DNA from: Thermoplasmatales archaeon ex4484_6
Lineage (GTDB): Archaea > Thermoplasmatota > Penumbrarchaeia > Penumbrarchaeales > Penumbrarchaeaceae
DNA: 35,930 bases
Assembly (NCBI GenBank): GCA_002254385.1
Contig: NJDO01000016.1
Coordinates: 1-35,930, forward strand
Direction: 5' to 3'
Both the position numbers and the translations under genes were made by a program. The notes under the pieces are model-generated. The model ran no database searches, had not been told where the DNA came from, and was given only the letters and a program-made list of their open reading frames with translations. Positions 1 through 9,091 of this stretch are shown here, one piece after another. Numbering within the stretch: the stretch's first letter is position 1; every line of letters begins with the position of its first letter.

Positions 1-30
1 AGGACAGGGGATTTGTTGTAAGTTCCCGCC

Positions 31-45
31 ATATAAATACTTTTT
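31..45 (-). promoter_or_regulatory. Possible TATA box for a leftward gene outside the window
   Basis: Minus strand AAGTATTTATATGGC downstream of the ThiI-like gene. Confidence 0.3.
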
Positions 46-72
46 TTAAAGCTTTCGGTACGCTGGACAATA

Positions 73-1005
73 TCACGATTCAAGCCTTCGGAGCCATTGT
101 TCGACCTCCCCGAGGTCCATGACTGCCGTGGGTTGGAGGACGGAAACGGGAGCTCCTGTCCGATGGGGGATCGGCATCTTCCCGATGTCCTCCAGCCTTC
201 CGGGCCATACCACTGCGAATGAGGATGTCTTGCCGCATGCGTCCGCAAGGGCCTCCCGAACATCAATCCCCTCTTCCAGAACGAAGGGGTCCCTATCCCC
301 TTCCCTGAAGAGGGACAGGTAAGGCCTCCATTCATCGAGAGCTTCCCTTGACGATGCGGGAATGACCCTGCACCCCCTTCGCTCGAGCATGCTCTTGGAA
401 AGCCTGGCCCTCTTGATCGTTTCCTCCCTCTCCATTCCCAGTTCGGAAAATGCTGGAAGAAAGAGGAGGACCTTCCCCTGGGATGATCTCGGCATTCCCC
501 CGATCCCGGGGACCCTCCCGGTGAAAAGGTAGGCCCATCTGCCTCTGATCTCCACCTCGAACCAGATATCCGGGTCCGTGAGGTCCACCCTCACCTTCGA
601 ATCATCGAGATGGGCGCATACGGCATCACCTCCCCTTACCGCCACATCCCTGCTGGAATAGGGGGTGTTCCCGGTCCTTCTGACCTTTATGCCGAAAGAC
701 ATGCCCTCCTTCAATCTGTCCCTTGCGAAGAGGGACATCCCTTCCATCAGGGCATCCATCTCCGATGGCACCTTCTCAACATGGGATAGCGAATGGATCC
801 CCGGCAGCCGCCTTAGAACCTCCATGGCACCATTCACATCATCGCACTCGACGAAGATCCTTCCCCTCTCTGTGGATATGACGTGCTCCAGCCTTTTCCG
901 GGAAAGCGCCTCCTCCATGTGGTCTATCAGCTGCCTCTGGAACCTGGACCTGACCTTCTCGCTCTTGAGGCCCATCTCACCATATCTCACAAGGATCGTA
1001 CCCAT
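73..1005 (-). CDS. ThiI-like protein (ferredoxin-like + THUMP domains) with degenerate C-terminal domain lacking the PP-loop motif
   Basis: MGTILVRYGEMGLKSEKVRSRFQRQL... matches the ThiI N-terminal NFLD/THUMP region; the post-THUMP segment GIGGMPRSSQGKVLLFLPAFSEL replaces the usual GKVLxLLSGGIDSP. Start chosen at ATG 1005, overlapping the upstream gene stop (TGATG). Confidence 0.75.
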   Translation of the reverse strand: MGTILVRYGEMGLKSEKVRSRFQRQLIDHMEEALSRKRLEHVISTERGRIFVECDDVNGAMEVLRRLPGIHSLSHVEKVPSEMDALMEGMSLFARDRLKEGMSFGIKVRRTGNTPYSSRDVAVRGGDAVCAHLDDSKVRVDLTDPDIWFEVEIRGRWAYLFTGRVPGIGGMPRSSQGKVLLFLPAFSELGMEREETIKRARLSKSMLERRGCRVIPASSREALDEWRPYLSLFREGDRDPFVLEEGIDVREALADACGKTSSFAVVWPGRLEDIGKMPIPHRTGAPVSVLQPTAVMDLGEVEQWLRRLES

Positions 1006-2024
1006 CAGGTCCACTTCCCGTATATCTTCCGTCCGCACCAGCGGCATTTTCCATTCTTCACATAGGATGTTGCCGAGAACCATCCCCTCTTTATGACCGT
1101 TTTCCCGCATCCGGGACAGATTGTATCGTTGAACTCCTTTCCCGCGACATTCCCTATGAATACATGGTTCATGCCTCCCTCCCTTGCCTTTTCCCTTATG
1201 CTGACAAGGGTGGAAACCGGTGTCGAGGGAACGTCCAGCATCAGATGATCCGGATGGAAGCGGTTGAAATGGACCGGAACGTCGGGAGAGACCTTCTCGA
1301 CCATGAATCGCACGAACCCCTCTATCTGTTCATCATCATCATTGTAGCCAGGTATCACCAGATAGGCTATCTCGATGTGAACACCCATCTCGAATGCCGT
1401 CCTGACGTTGTCCAGAACCGGTTGAAGGCGGCCACCCGCTATCTGACTGTAGAACTCCTCGGTGAAGCCCTTGACATCGATGTTGGCGCCATCGGTATGT
1501 TCCATCAGCTCCCTCCAAGGGCCCTTCTCCAGATAACCGTTGGTCACCAGGACCACATTTGAGCCTTTCTTCCTCAGTGCCGGAGCAGCCTCCATGATGT
1601 ACTCGAAATTGATGCTCGGTTCATTATAGGTAAAGGCGACTCCGATGGAGCCGTCCCTTGACGACATCCCGAGGAGGTCCTTCACCGGAAGAAAATTTTC
1701 GTCCAGACCATCGGGGGATGCCCTTGCGAGGGACCAATTCTGGCAGTGCCTGCACCTGAGATTGCAGCCGACCGAACCCAGGGAGAGGATGCTGCTCCCC
1801 GGAAGGAAATGATTCAGCGGTTTCTTCTCTATGGGGTCCATATGGACAGCGGGGTATATCCCGTAACCGATCGCCCCAAGTTCTCCACCCACGTTCTTTC
1901 TGACCCCGCATATCCCGACGCCTCCTTCCGGGATGGAGCAGTGATGGGGACATAGACCGCATTCCACATAATTTCCCTTCTTCGCAGACCAGTGGGATGC
2001 GGTATGCATCTCATTCATGCACAT
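1005..2024 (-). CDS. amrS: AmmeMemoRadiSam system radical SAM enzyme
   Basis: CGLCPHHCSIPEGGVGICGVRKN, SLGSVGCNLRCRHCQNWSLA (CxxxCxxC), VAFTYNEPSINFEY, NIDVKGFTEEFY: diagnostic of the AmrS family. Confidence 0.93.
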   Translation of the reverse strand: MCMNEMHTASHWSAKKGNYVECGLCPHHCSIPEGGVGICGVRKNVGGELGAIGYGIYPAVHMDPIEKKPLNHFLPGSSILSLGSVGCNLRCRHCQNWSLARASPDGLDENFLPVKDLLGMSSRDGSIGVAFTYNEPSINFEYIMEAAPALRKKGSNVVLVTNGYLEKGPWRELMEHTDGANIDVKGFTEEFYSQIAGGRLQPVLDNVRTAFEMGVHIEIAYLVIPGYNDDDEQIEGFVRFMVEKVSPDVPVHFNRFHPDHLMLDVPSTPVSTLVSIREKAREGGMNHVFIGNVAGKEFNDTICPGCGKTVIKRGWFSATSYVKNGKCRWCGRKIYGKWT

Positions 2025-2058
2025 GGATTGGTAAGGAGACGGATAAGACTTCCGATTC

Positions 2059-2815
2059 TCAATAAAAACCGTCCAGGGAACCTGTGGTTCTGCCGAGACC
2101 GAGAAGCTCCATCAGCATCAGGGCGTTCCTCGGTGCCTGACCCCGGGGATGGTTGTTGAAGAAGACCCTCGTCTCCCTGTCAACCCGGGAGGACATTACA
2201 AGGAGGTCGTCCTTCCTCCCGATCAATTCTTCCCTGGTGTAGAGATAGTCGTATCTTGCCGGGGACGGGGGCTCACCACCCTTGAACCATGCCTCCCTGT
2301 TGCGCCCGTGGAACCTCACATAATTGTGCCGGGATGTATCCGCATACATCCACGGAAATGACGGGCCGTCAACCGTTACGAGTGCGGTTCCGTGCGCTCT
2401 AAGTATATCAACAGCTTCCGGCAGCAGAGCCGACCTCTCGTCAAGCCAGGATGAGTTCCTGAATTCAACTGCGGCCTCCCCCGGCCGTTCGGCCATCATC
2501 GCGCATACGTCCACCAGCCTCTGCTTTCCCAGGGCATATTCCGGAAGAGGGACCTTCGGTTCGCTCTTCATGCGGTACTTGATATCTCCCCTGAAGGTGA
2601 AATAGGGAGATTCCATCGAACCTGGAGGCCTCTTTTATCCATCCCTCGACCATCGATCTGCCGGGAATGTCGTAGAATGTTGTGTTGATCTCCACCGTAT
2701 CGAAATGTGTGAAATACCGGGAAAGGAACCTGCTGCTCCTCTGCCCCTTGGGGTAGAAATTACCCACCCAGTCCCTGTAGGACCATCCGCTGTTGCCAAT
2801 CTTGATGCCGGACAT
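2059..2815 (-). pseudogene. DUF72 (YecE) family protein, interrupted by a frameshift near 2605-2620
   Basis: Frame A (start 2815) MSGIKIGNSGWSYRDWVGNFYPKG...FDTVEINTTFYDIPGRSMVEGWIKEASRF is the DUF72 N-terminus; frame B (ORF 2059..2616) SPYFTFRGDIKYR...AVEFRNSSW...YVRFHGRN...VFFNNHPRGQAPRNA is the DUF72 C-terminus. Confidence 0.85.
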
Positions 2816-2834
2816 GGTCCCCTCCGGGAACGTA

Positions 2835-3188
2835 TCACTCCAGCTTTCCCTTCTTTCCGCAGCTGGGGCATTTTATTTCGAGAGGTCTCTTCTCCGAGGT
2901 GACCGGGATCTGCGCACCGCATTTGGGACAGGGGACGTATCCGAGCACTTTCTCTTCCAGCTCGAGGTTATCCTCCGGTAGCTCGTATACAGCCGCCGAA
3001 CCGTCGTGAAAGACCTCTTCGGGCTGTTCCATGCCAACGGTCTTCTCGTCTCCAAGGTGAAGGAACTCGCCTGAGGGTCGGTACACGGGACCCTGTATGC
3101 CCTCCATCTCCTTTTCATTGAATACAACGGGGAAGAACCTGAATTCGAAGTCGGGGAAGTAATCGACCTTTTTCTTCTGCTCTGCCAT
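2835..3188 (-). CDS. Small zinc-ribbon protein, unknown function
   Basis: MAEQKKKVDYFPDFEFRFFPVV... with C-terminal CPKCGAQI...CPSCGKKG; GGTGATGAT immediately upstream of ATG 3188. Confidence 0.75.
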   Translation of the reverse strand: MAEQKKKVDYFPDFEFRFFPVVFNEKEMEGIQGPVYRPSGEFLHLGDEKTVGMEQPEEVFHDGSAAVYELPEDNLELEEKVLGYVPCPKCGAQIPVTSEKRPLEIKCPSCGKKGKLE

Positions 3189-3364
3189 ATCATCACCCCG
3201 GGGATCACCCCTCACCGGATTACTGCAATGGGCAACAGATATAAAATAACGTTGCAGAGAGGGCCATCGTCCTCTGCAGCTGTCCAAATGCCCGTATTCG
3301 GTAGATTATCAATGATGAGAATGGTATATCTCTACTTTATAACAGGGAAGGATCATGGAATATC

Positions 3365-4222
3365 GTGATGGAAATCGGGGGCACCTTCGGCGTGAAAGGT
3401 CTCAAGGAGGTCAACTACCTGACCCTTGATTGTCATTCTCTGATTCATGAGGAGTCATCACCCGGAAGCGTTGAGAATATCATATCCGCACATACATCCC
3501 TCGAGATAGAGGGAATTCGAGGAGAGCTCGATTTGGAGGTGGAAAAGGTTGGATCCGTCATATCGGCCGCGAGGACCTACAGGGCCGTTCTGGAATCGCT
3601 TCTTGAGGAGGAAGGGGTCGGGATAAGGATCGAGAAATATGGATCGGACCGGATGAACCTGACGGTTTCGGATTGTGATTTCGGGGGAGCTTGTCCGAAG
3701 GCCAGAGGCTGTTTCTGTCTGAGAGGTGAATACATCGGTCATGCCGTGTCGGAGCTTTCGGGATGCAAACTCTCATCGGTGAAGCCCGTATATTTCGATG
3801 ACGGTGTGTGCCATCTGACCATTCACATAGAACCCGCTCCAGATAAGGAATGGAAAACGTCATCAACATCCATTGATCATCTCCCGGCTGACCTTGAAGC
3901 GTCCCTTCGATCTCTCCCGGCATGGAGGAAGAGGAAGTTCCAGATGAGGCATTACACAAGGGGGACCCTGAAGGCAGCTCGAGATGTTCTTCCCCGAAGG
4001 GAATTCGAAACTTTCATCCGTATGTTCAATATACAACTAAAGGAGGCTGTCAGAAACAGCACCCCGGTTCAGAAGAGGGGAGGGGATGTGCTGATCAAAG
4101 GCATCTCTGCCGCAAATCAATCTGGTGGCGGGAATGGAAGTATCATCTCATGTCCGAAATGCGGTTCCTTTATCAATCTGGATAAGGGCAGGTCCTGCTT
4201 CAGATGCGGGTACAGGTTCTGA
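3365..4222 (+). CDS. Possible V4R-like (Cys-containing ligand-binding) domain protein with C-terminal zinc ribbon
   Basis: CFCLRGEYIGHAVSELSGCKLSSVKPVYFDDGVCHLTI resembles the V4R C-terminal half; C-terminal CPKCGSFINLDKGRSCFRCGYRF. Confidence 0.6.
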   Translation: MMEIGGTFGVKGLKEVNYLTLDCHSLIHEESSPGSVENIISAHTSLEIEGIRGELDLEVEKVGSVISAARTYRAVLESLLEEEGVGIRIEKYGSDRMNLTVSDCDFGGACPKARGCFCLRGEYIGHAVSELSGCKLSSVKPVYFDDGVCHLTIHIEPAPDKEWKTSSTSIDHLPADLEASLRSLPAWRKRKFQMRHYTRGTLKAARDVLPRREFETFIRMFNIQLKEAVRNSTPVQKRGGDVLIKGISAANQSGGGNGSIISCPKCGSFINLDKGRSCFRCGYRF

Positions 4223-4288
4223 TTCCGGGGAAAGGATGATATCCCATACCGGGAACAGCTTTTTAGAGCGTGTCACTCATTTCCCATC

Positions 4289-4693
4289 ATGATGCGCGCC
4301 TCCAGAATGACGGCCCGGGCCGCGGCTTCCATCTCGTTCGGTATGGGGTCCTTCATTCTGATGGCGGACCTGACCGCATCCGTCCTCAGACACGGGGATG
4401 AGGGCGGGACCGTTTTCGACATGGGGTTCCCATCCCTGCTCGGATGGGCTGGCCTCGTCCTATGGGTAATCGGGATCCTCTTTCTGGTCCTGCATCGAAG
4501 GAGAAACGGGCGCAGCGAGACCGGCGGTGTCCGTCCCGTTTTCATCAGGAATGGGGATACATTCACCTGTCCCAGCTGCGGAAGGAAACACGACATCTCG
4601 AAGGTGGACTTCCATGAAAGGTATACATGCGGGTGCGGCCGGGTATATGATATCTATCCGGAGGCAGAGGGGGAGAAAGATATCCCTCCCTGA
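4289..4693 (+). CDS. Small membrane protein with C-terminal zinc-ribbon-like motif
   Basis: Hydrophobic segments (SISFGMGSFILMADL, LLGWAGLVLWVIGILFLVLHRRR) followed by FTCPSCGRKHDI...YTCGCGRVYDIYPE. Confidence 0.6.
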   Translation: MMRASRMTARAAASISFGMGSFILMADLTASVLRHGDEGGTVFDMGFPSLLGWAGLVLWVIGILFLVLHRRRNGRSETGGVRPVFIRNGDTFTCPSCGRKHDISKVDFHERYTCGCGRVYDIYPEAEGEKDIPP

Positions 4694-6261
4694 AGTATCC
4701 GTGATATCCTTTCAAGAAGGGAAGATGCACTCAGGGAGGTGCCGAGCTCCTCCCTGGCCAGCTCTCCGCATCTCCCGTTGATGTAGGCCGAAACGCAGGC
4801 GGAATCGAACGACGACATGCCCCTGGCCATCATTCCGGCGCACAGGCCGGAGAGCACATCGCCGGTGCCTCCCACGCTCATCTCCGGTACACCGGTCCTG
4901 TTGTATCTTGTCAACAGGCCATCCCTCCGTATGTGATCGGAGAGGGAATGCTCCGGGGAGGGGGAGGCGATCATGTCCAACGGCCCCTTCACCAGAATAT
5001 CGCATCCCGTCCTCTCTATCAGTGCTCTTACAGCAGCCATTGCCTCGTCCGACCACTGCATACATCCCTCGATCTCGATAAGCGGATGCAGGAGGACTTC
5101 GGGGTCATATTCGATCCCTGCCCCGTCCAGAAGCGTCCTGAGTTCTCCCCTGTGCGGTGTGAGAAGTATGCATCCCTCGCCTCTCACGGACCCCTGCATC
5201 AGCGGTGATATGGCCTTCAGACCGTCGGCATCGACCACCACGTCGAGCCCCCTCTCTCCGCACGATATGAACAGCTTCCGGAGGAATTCCACGGTCTCAT
5301 CGCTTCTTCCGGTCCCGGGTCCCATCAGGACCGCATCCGCCCATTCGAGTTCGGCATCCATATCGTCGATAACCCCCGGGTCCAGCTGGAACGGGTCCTC
5401 CGTATCCAGCCGGGAAACGATGAGGTCGGGGGATGCGGAGGCGACAACCTCCCATATTCCCCGGGGTACGCATACCCTGACCAGATCCACCCCCATTTTC
5501 ACGGCTGCAAGGGAGGCAAGAATGACAGCTCCGGTGAAAGGGCCGCCCCCGACGATAAGCAGCTTTCCTCCCTCGCCCTTGTGGGTTTCCGGCCCCTTCA
5601 CGGGGATCCTCCGAAGGTCCCCTCTTCCAACATAAAGGGACGCTTCCCTCGGTATACCTATCTCCGCGATCTCCAACTCACCGCATTCGGGACGCGGGGT
5701 GCCGTCGACCACCATGCTGTCCTTGACATCGTGAAAGGTCACCGTCCTCCGTGCGTTCACGTGAACGGGGGTGCCCACTCCGGTGGGAATATCGATGGAG
5801 ATCACCGGACGTCCGGATGCGTTCATCATCTCGACGGCATCCCTGTAAACGCCCCTCGGCTCCCCACTGGCACCCGAACCCAGCAGGCCGTCCACTATGA
5901 TCTCCGCACTTTCAAAGGTCCTCTCGAGATCCTCCTTTTCCATGGACTCCATGACAAGGACCCGTACATTCACGGGGAGCGAATGGAACGCCTTTCTTGC
6001 GATCGTGCTCCTTATCCTTGCCGGCTCCCTTGCAAGCAGTACCGATACCGGGTGCCCGCCCTCGCTCAGATGCCTTGCGGCCACGAGGCCGTCGCCCCCG
6101 TTGTTACCCGTTCCCAGGACGAAAAGGACGCTCCCGCCGGAATGCTCCCTCGATATGATCTCCGCAAGTGCCCTGCCTGCATTCCCCATAAGAACGGATG
6201 GCGGGACCCCGCATTCTCCGGAATTGATATCGAGTATGGACACGTCCTTCGGTGATATCAT
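4654..6261 (-). CDS. nnr: Bifunctional NAD(P)H-hydrate repair enzyme (epimerase + ADP-dependent dehydratase)
   Basis: YjeF_N motif VLFVLGTGNNGGDGLVAARHL and C-terminal kinase-like GGTGDVLSGLCAGMMARG; ATG 6261 just after the upstream stop. Confidence 0.93.
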   Translation of the reverse strand: MISPKDVSILDINSGECGVPPSVLMGNAGRALAEIISREHSGGSVLFVLGTGNNGGDGLVAARHLSEGGHPVSVLLAREPARIRSTIARKAFHSLPVNVRVLVMESMEKEDLERTFESAEIIVDGLLGSGASGEPRGVYRDAVEMMNASGRPVISIDIPTGVGTPVHVNARRTVTFHDVKDSMVVDGTPRPECGELEIAEIGIPREASLYVGRGDLRRIPVKGPETHKGEGGKLLIVGGGPFTGAVILASLAAVKMGVDLVRVCVPRGIWEVVASASPDLIVSRLDTEDPFQLDPGVIDDMDAELEWADAVLMGPGTGRSDETVEFLRKLFISCGERGLDVVVDADGLKAISPLMQGSVRGEGCILLTPHRGELRTLLDGAGIEYDPEVLLHPLIEIEGCMQWSDEAMAAVRALIERTGCDILVKGPLDMIASPSPEHSLSDHIRRDGLLTRYNRTGVPEMSVGGTGDVLSGLCAGMMARGMSSFDSACVSAYINGRCGELAREELGTSLSASSLLERISRILQGGISFSPSASG

Positions 6262-6265
6262 CTTA

Positions 6266-8869
6266 TCACTCCAGAATCTCCGCTTCCACCACCTCTGTTC
6301 GGGGAGCTTCCGCCTCCACGATGACGCCTCCCGCCACCTCCCTCTTCCCCTTCTCCTCTGCCAGGATGGATGCTGCGATATCATCGGCCCTCGACAGCAG
6401 TGGGTCCTTCACGATCGGACGTGCGGACGTCGAAGGTGAGGGCCCCTGCCTTTTCCCCGTATCCCCGGAGGAACCTGCGGGCCGCTCCTTAGTGGGCCCT
6501 CCTCCCGCATTCCTGCCTTTTCCCTTCCTCAGCACCAGGAACCATACGATGAACGCGATAATGACCACGGCTGCAATTATACCGATGATCAGCCATAGAA
6601 TATTGAAAACGGACTCCTTTTCCGTTGAACGGGATGCTATGACCGTTATCTCCCTGCTTCCGGTGACATCCCCCGTATCGTAGGATACGGTAAAGGTCGT
6701 CTCACCCTCGGACTCCACCTTCAGCAGCTTCACGGTCATCCTGACCGTGCCATCCTCACCCATCCCGACCGATAGGCTGGCCGGTTCGAAGGTCACAACC
6801 ATATTCGCCGGGACCTCGACGGATATATCCACATCAACATCGATGTTGCCCCTGTTCCTCACGGTCAGGTTCACCTTTCCCTCTTTTCCCTCCTTCAGGT
6901 CGAACCTGTCCCTGTCCGGGACCATTTCAAGGGAGATTATCTTCTTGAGCTGAACTTTCAGCTTCTGCTCGAAAGAACCCATATCCCCCCCGTTCACATC
7001 GACCCTCACCTCATACGGCTCGCTCTCGTATCTCTCACCTTCCCTGGGTGTGATGGAGATGTTCCACAGTGAGGATTCGCCCGGAAGGAGATCAAGCTCG
7101 TTGTAGTCATATATGACCTCCCATCCCGTGGGCCGGTCCACTCTGATCGACACCCTGTTCTCCTCGAGGGTGGGGTTGTAAAGCTCTAGAGTGAAGAACA
7201 CCTCCGAGTAGCGTATGGGATGGTTCGATCCAACCCTGGAAGAGAGCTTCGTATCGGTTGTGTCCAGGAGTGTTGCAAGGCTCCTCTCCGGGTCCACCAC
7301 CCTTACATGGAGATATATGTACTTCTTGTCGGTCTTTCCCCTCTCGCGAACGAAGAGTTCCATATCATATGTTCCCATGGAGGAGGGGCCGGTCAAGATA
7401 TTGATATCCATGACCTCCTCGGACCCTCCGGCGATGGTGATCACGAAAATCGACCCCTGCATGGTTCCGTTCCCTCCGCTGTAGGAAACACTCCAGTCCG
7501 CGGGCCTCTCATCCATTCCCATCTCGAATGTCCCGGATACGTTCCTGAGATTCACGATCCTTGCCGCGAACTGGACACCCCCTCCGGATACCACGGCCTT
7601 GGTCGTGTCGGAGACCGCCTCCAGACCGAATGAGGCTTCCTTCACAACAAGCACCGTTGCATCCCTGGAATACGATCTCCCGGAGTTCCTTGAATCCGCC
7701 GTGAGGGTCAGGGCATCCCTGTCTCCCTTGGAGGCCCTGATGGGGACAAGGACGGTGAACTCCACGGTGACCGTGGCCCCGCCCTCCACCTCCACGGGGT
7801 CGGGGGCCTCCACCGCCCATCCGAGTTCGGAGGTGTATGAGAAATCCACCCTGTCCGTTCCCTCTCCACCGTTGAGTATGTCCATGGAGATGTCAACGGT
7901 CTCCCCCGCATCGGCCTCCCTGTCGGGGTCGTCCACCGTCACGAGAAGTCCCGAGGATACTGTCAGTTCTCCGGTGGCTTCACTTGTCTGACCCGTCCGG
8001 CTGGTGACGGAAGCGATTATGTTATAGACATCTTCGGGAGTGCCCTCGGGCAGAGTGTATGTGAAATTGGTATAGGCGATCTTTTCCCCCCCGTTCTCCC
8101 GTGGTTGTCCGGTCTGGTTGAGAATGACAAGCTCGTTGTCGGACATGACAAGGATGTTCACTTCCGATATATCATAGGCACCGAAGGCATCGGAAACGGC
8201 GACGGATACGTTGAATGTCCTGGCCTCGTCGGGACCGTTGGGCAGAAGCTCATCAAGCTCCCTCCCGTGAACGTCCGTCACCGAAACCGAGATGTCCTCC
8301 ACCCTTACGGGACTGGCTGCGAATTCCAGATAGGAGAAGCCCCCTGTGGAATCTATCCTGAAGGTGAAGGCCACCGCTATATGGGGAGTACCCTCAAGGG
8401 TCATCGAGAGCTCGATCCAGGATCCCGAGGGCACCGTTTCCCCCCCCTGGGATGTCAGTTCAAGAGCCAGATCATCCTCGAGCATCTCCTGACCCCTGAA
8501 TATCCCTCCCGCAATCTGAACCAACGGACCGGTCTCCGTCACATAGTTCAACCTGACATCAAGACTGTAGGAGTCATCGATGAAGGTGCCGATGGAACCC
8601 TGAAGATGAAGAAGAACATGAACGGAGCTTCCATCCCTTATGCCTTCCAGAAGCAGGTCCCTTGTCAGGGGGTAGGATAGAGTGAAGCTCCAGTTCTCCC
8701 CCGGGGACATCACATCGTTCTGTATATCTATCTCCGTTGTGGAGGGTGGTATGGTATCAAGTGTATCGGTCCTGCTGTGGAGATACAGCCGCATCCGGTC
8801 CTGATCCGCGGTTTGCCCGGGAACGGGATGGATCATCAGGGTTGACAGCAGCACCATTATCAAGAGCAT
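6266..8869 (-). CDS. Secreted/surface protein with several CARDB/NEW3-like beta domains, C-terminal TM and cytosolic tail
   Basis: Signal-like MLLIMVLLSTLMIHPVPGQ; repeated NLTVRNRGNIDVDVDISVEVP / MDILNGGEGTDRVDFSY units; TM LWLIIGIIAAVVIIAFIVWFLVLRKGKG. Start is ambiguous (ATG 8869 or GTG 8896). Confidence 0.8.
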   Translation of the reverse strand: MLLIMVLLSTLMIHPVPGQTADQDRMRLYLHSRTDTLDTIPPSTTEIDIQNDVMSPGENWSFTLSYPLTRDLLLEGIRDGSSVHVLLHLQGSIGTFIDDSYSLDVRLNYVTETGPLVQIAGGIFRGQEMLEDDLALELTSQGGETVPSGSWIELSMTLEGTPHIAVAFTFRIDSTGGFSYLEFAASPVRVEDISVSVTDVHGRELDELLPNGPDEARTFNVSVAVSDAFGAYDISEVNILVMSDNELVILNQTGQPRENGGEKIAYTNFTYTLPEGTPEDVYNIIASVTSRTGQTSEATGELTVSSGLLVTVDDPDREADAGETVDISMDILNGGEGTDRVDFSYTSELGWAVEAPDPVEVEGGATVTVEFTVLVPIRASKGDRDALTLTADSRNSGRSYSRDATVLVVKEASFGLEAVSDTTKAVVSGGGVQFAARIVNLRNVSGTFEMGMDERPADWSVSYSGGNGTMQGSIFVITIAGGSEEVMDINILTGPSSMGTYDMELFVRERGKTDKKYIYLHVRVVDPERSLATLLDTTDTKLSSRVGSNHPIRYSEVFFTLELYNPTLEENRVSIRVDRPTGWEVIYDYNELDLLPGESSLWNISITPREGERYESEPYEVRVDVNGGDMGSFEQKLKVQLKKIISLEMVPDRDRFDLKEGKEGKVNLTVRNRGNIDVDVDISVEVPANMVVTFEPASLSVGMGEDGTVRMTVKLLKVESEGETTFTVSYDTGDVTGSREITVIASRSTEKESVFNILWLIIGIIAAVVIIAFIVWFLVLRKGKGRNAGGGPTKERPAGSSGDTGKRQGPSPSTSARPIVKDPLLSRADDIAASILAEEKGKREVAGGVIVEAEAPRTEVVEAEILE

Positions 8870-8943
8870 GAAAATGTATGGTTCACGATTCGACACACGA
8901 AAGCCCCCATTCGGTGAATATTCCAAATCATCTTTGTTATCCT

Positions 8944-8956
8944 TTATATATTTCGG
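8944..8956 (-). promoter_or_regulatory. Putative archaeal TATA box for the 948-aa-ORF surface protein
   Basis: Minus strand GAAATATATAAAGG about 75 nt upstream of ATG 8869. Confidence 0.4.
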
Positions 8957-9091
8957 TAGTCGGTGTGAAACATCTCTCCCGGTCGATCGGATCCGGTCAA
9001 CGGGAAAGGGAGAATCAAAAGGGATATGTAAAAGCTCTCCGTTTAAAGCGAGATTCTTTCTTCCAACCCGAAGCCCCACGGGGTGTGTTAA

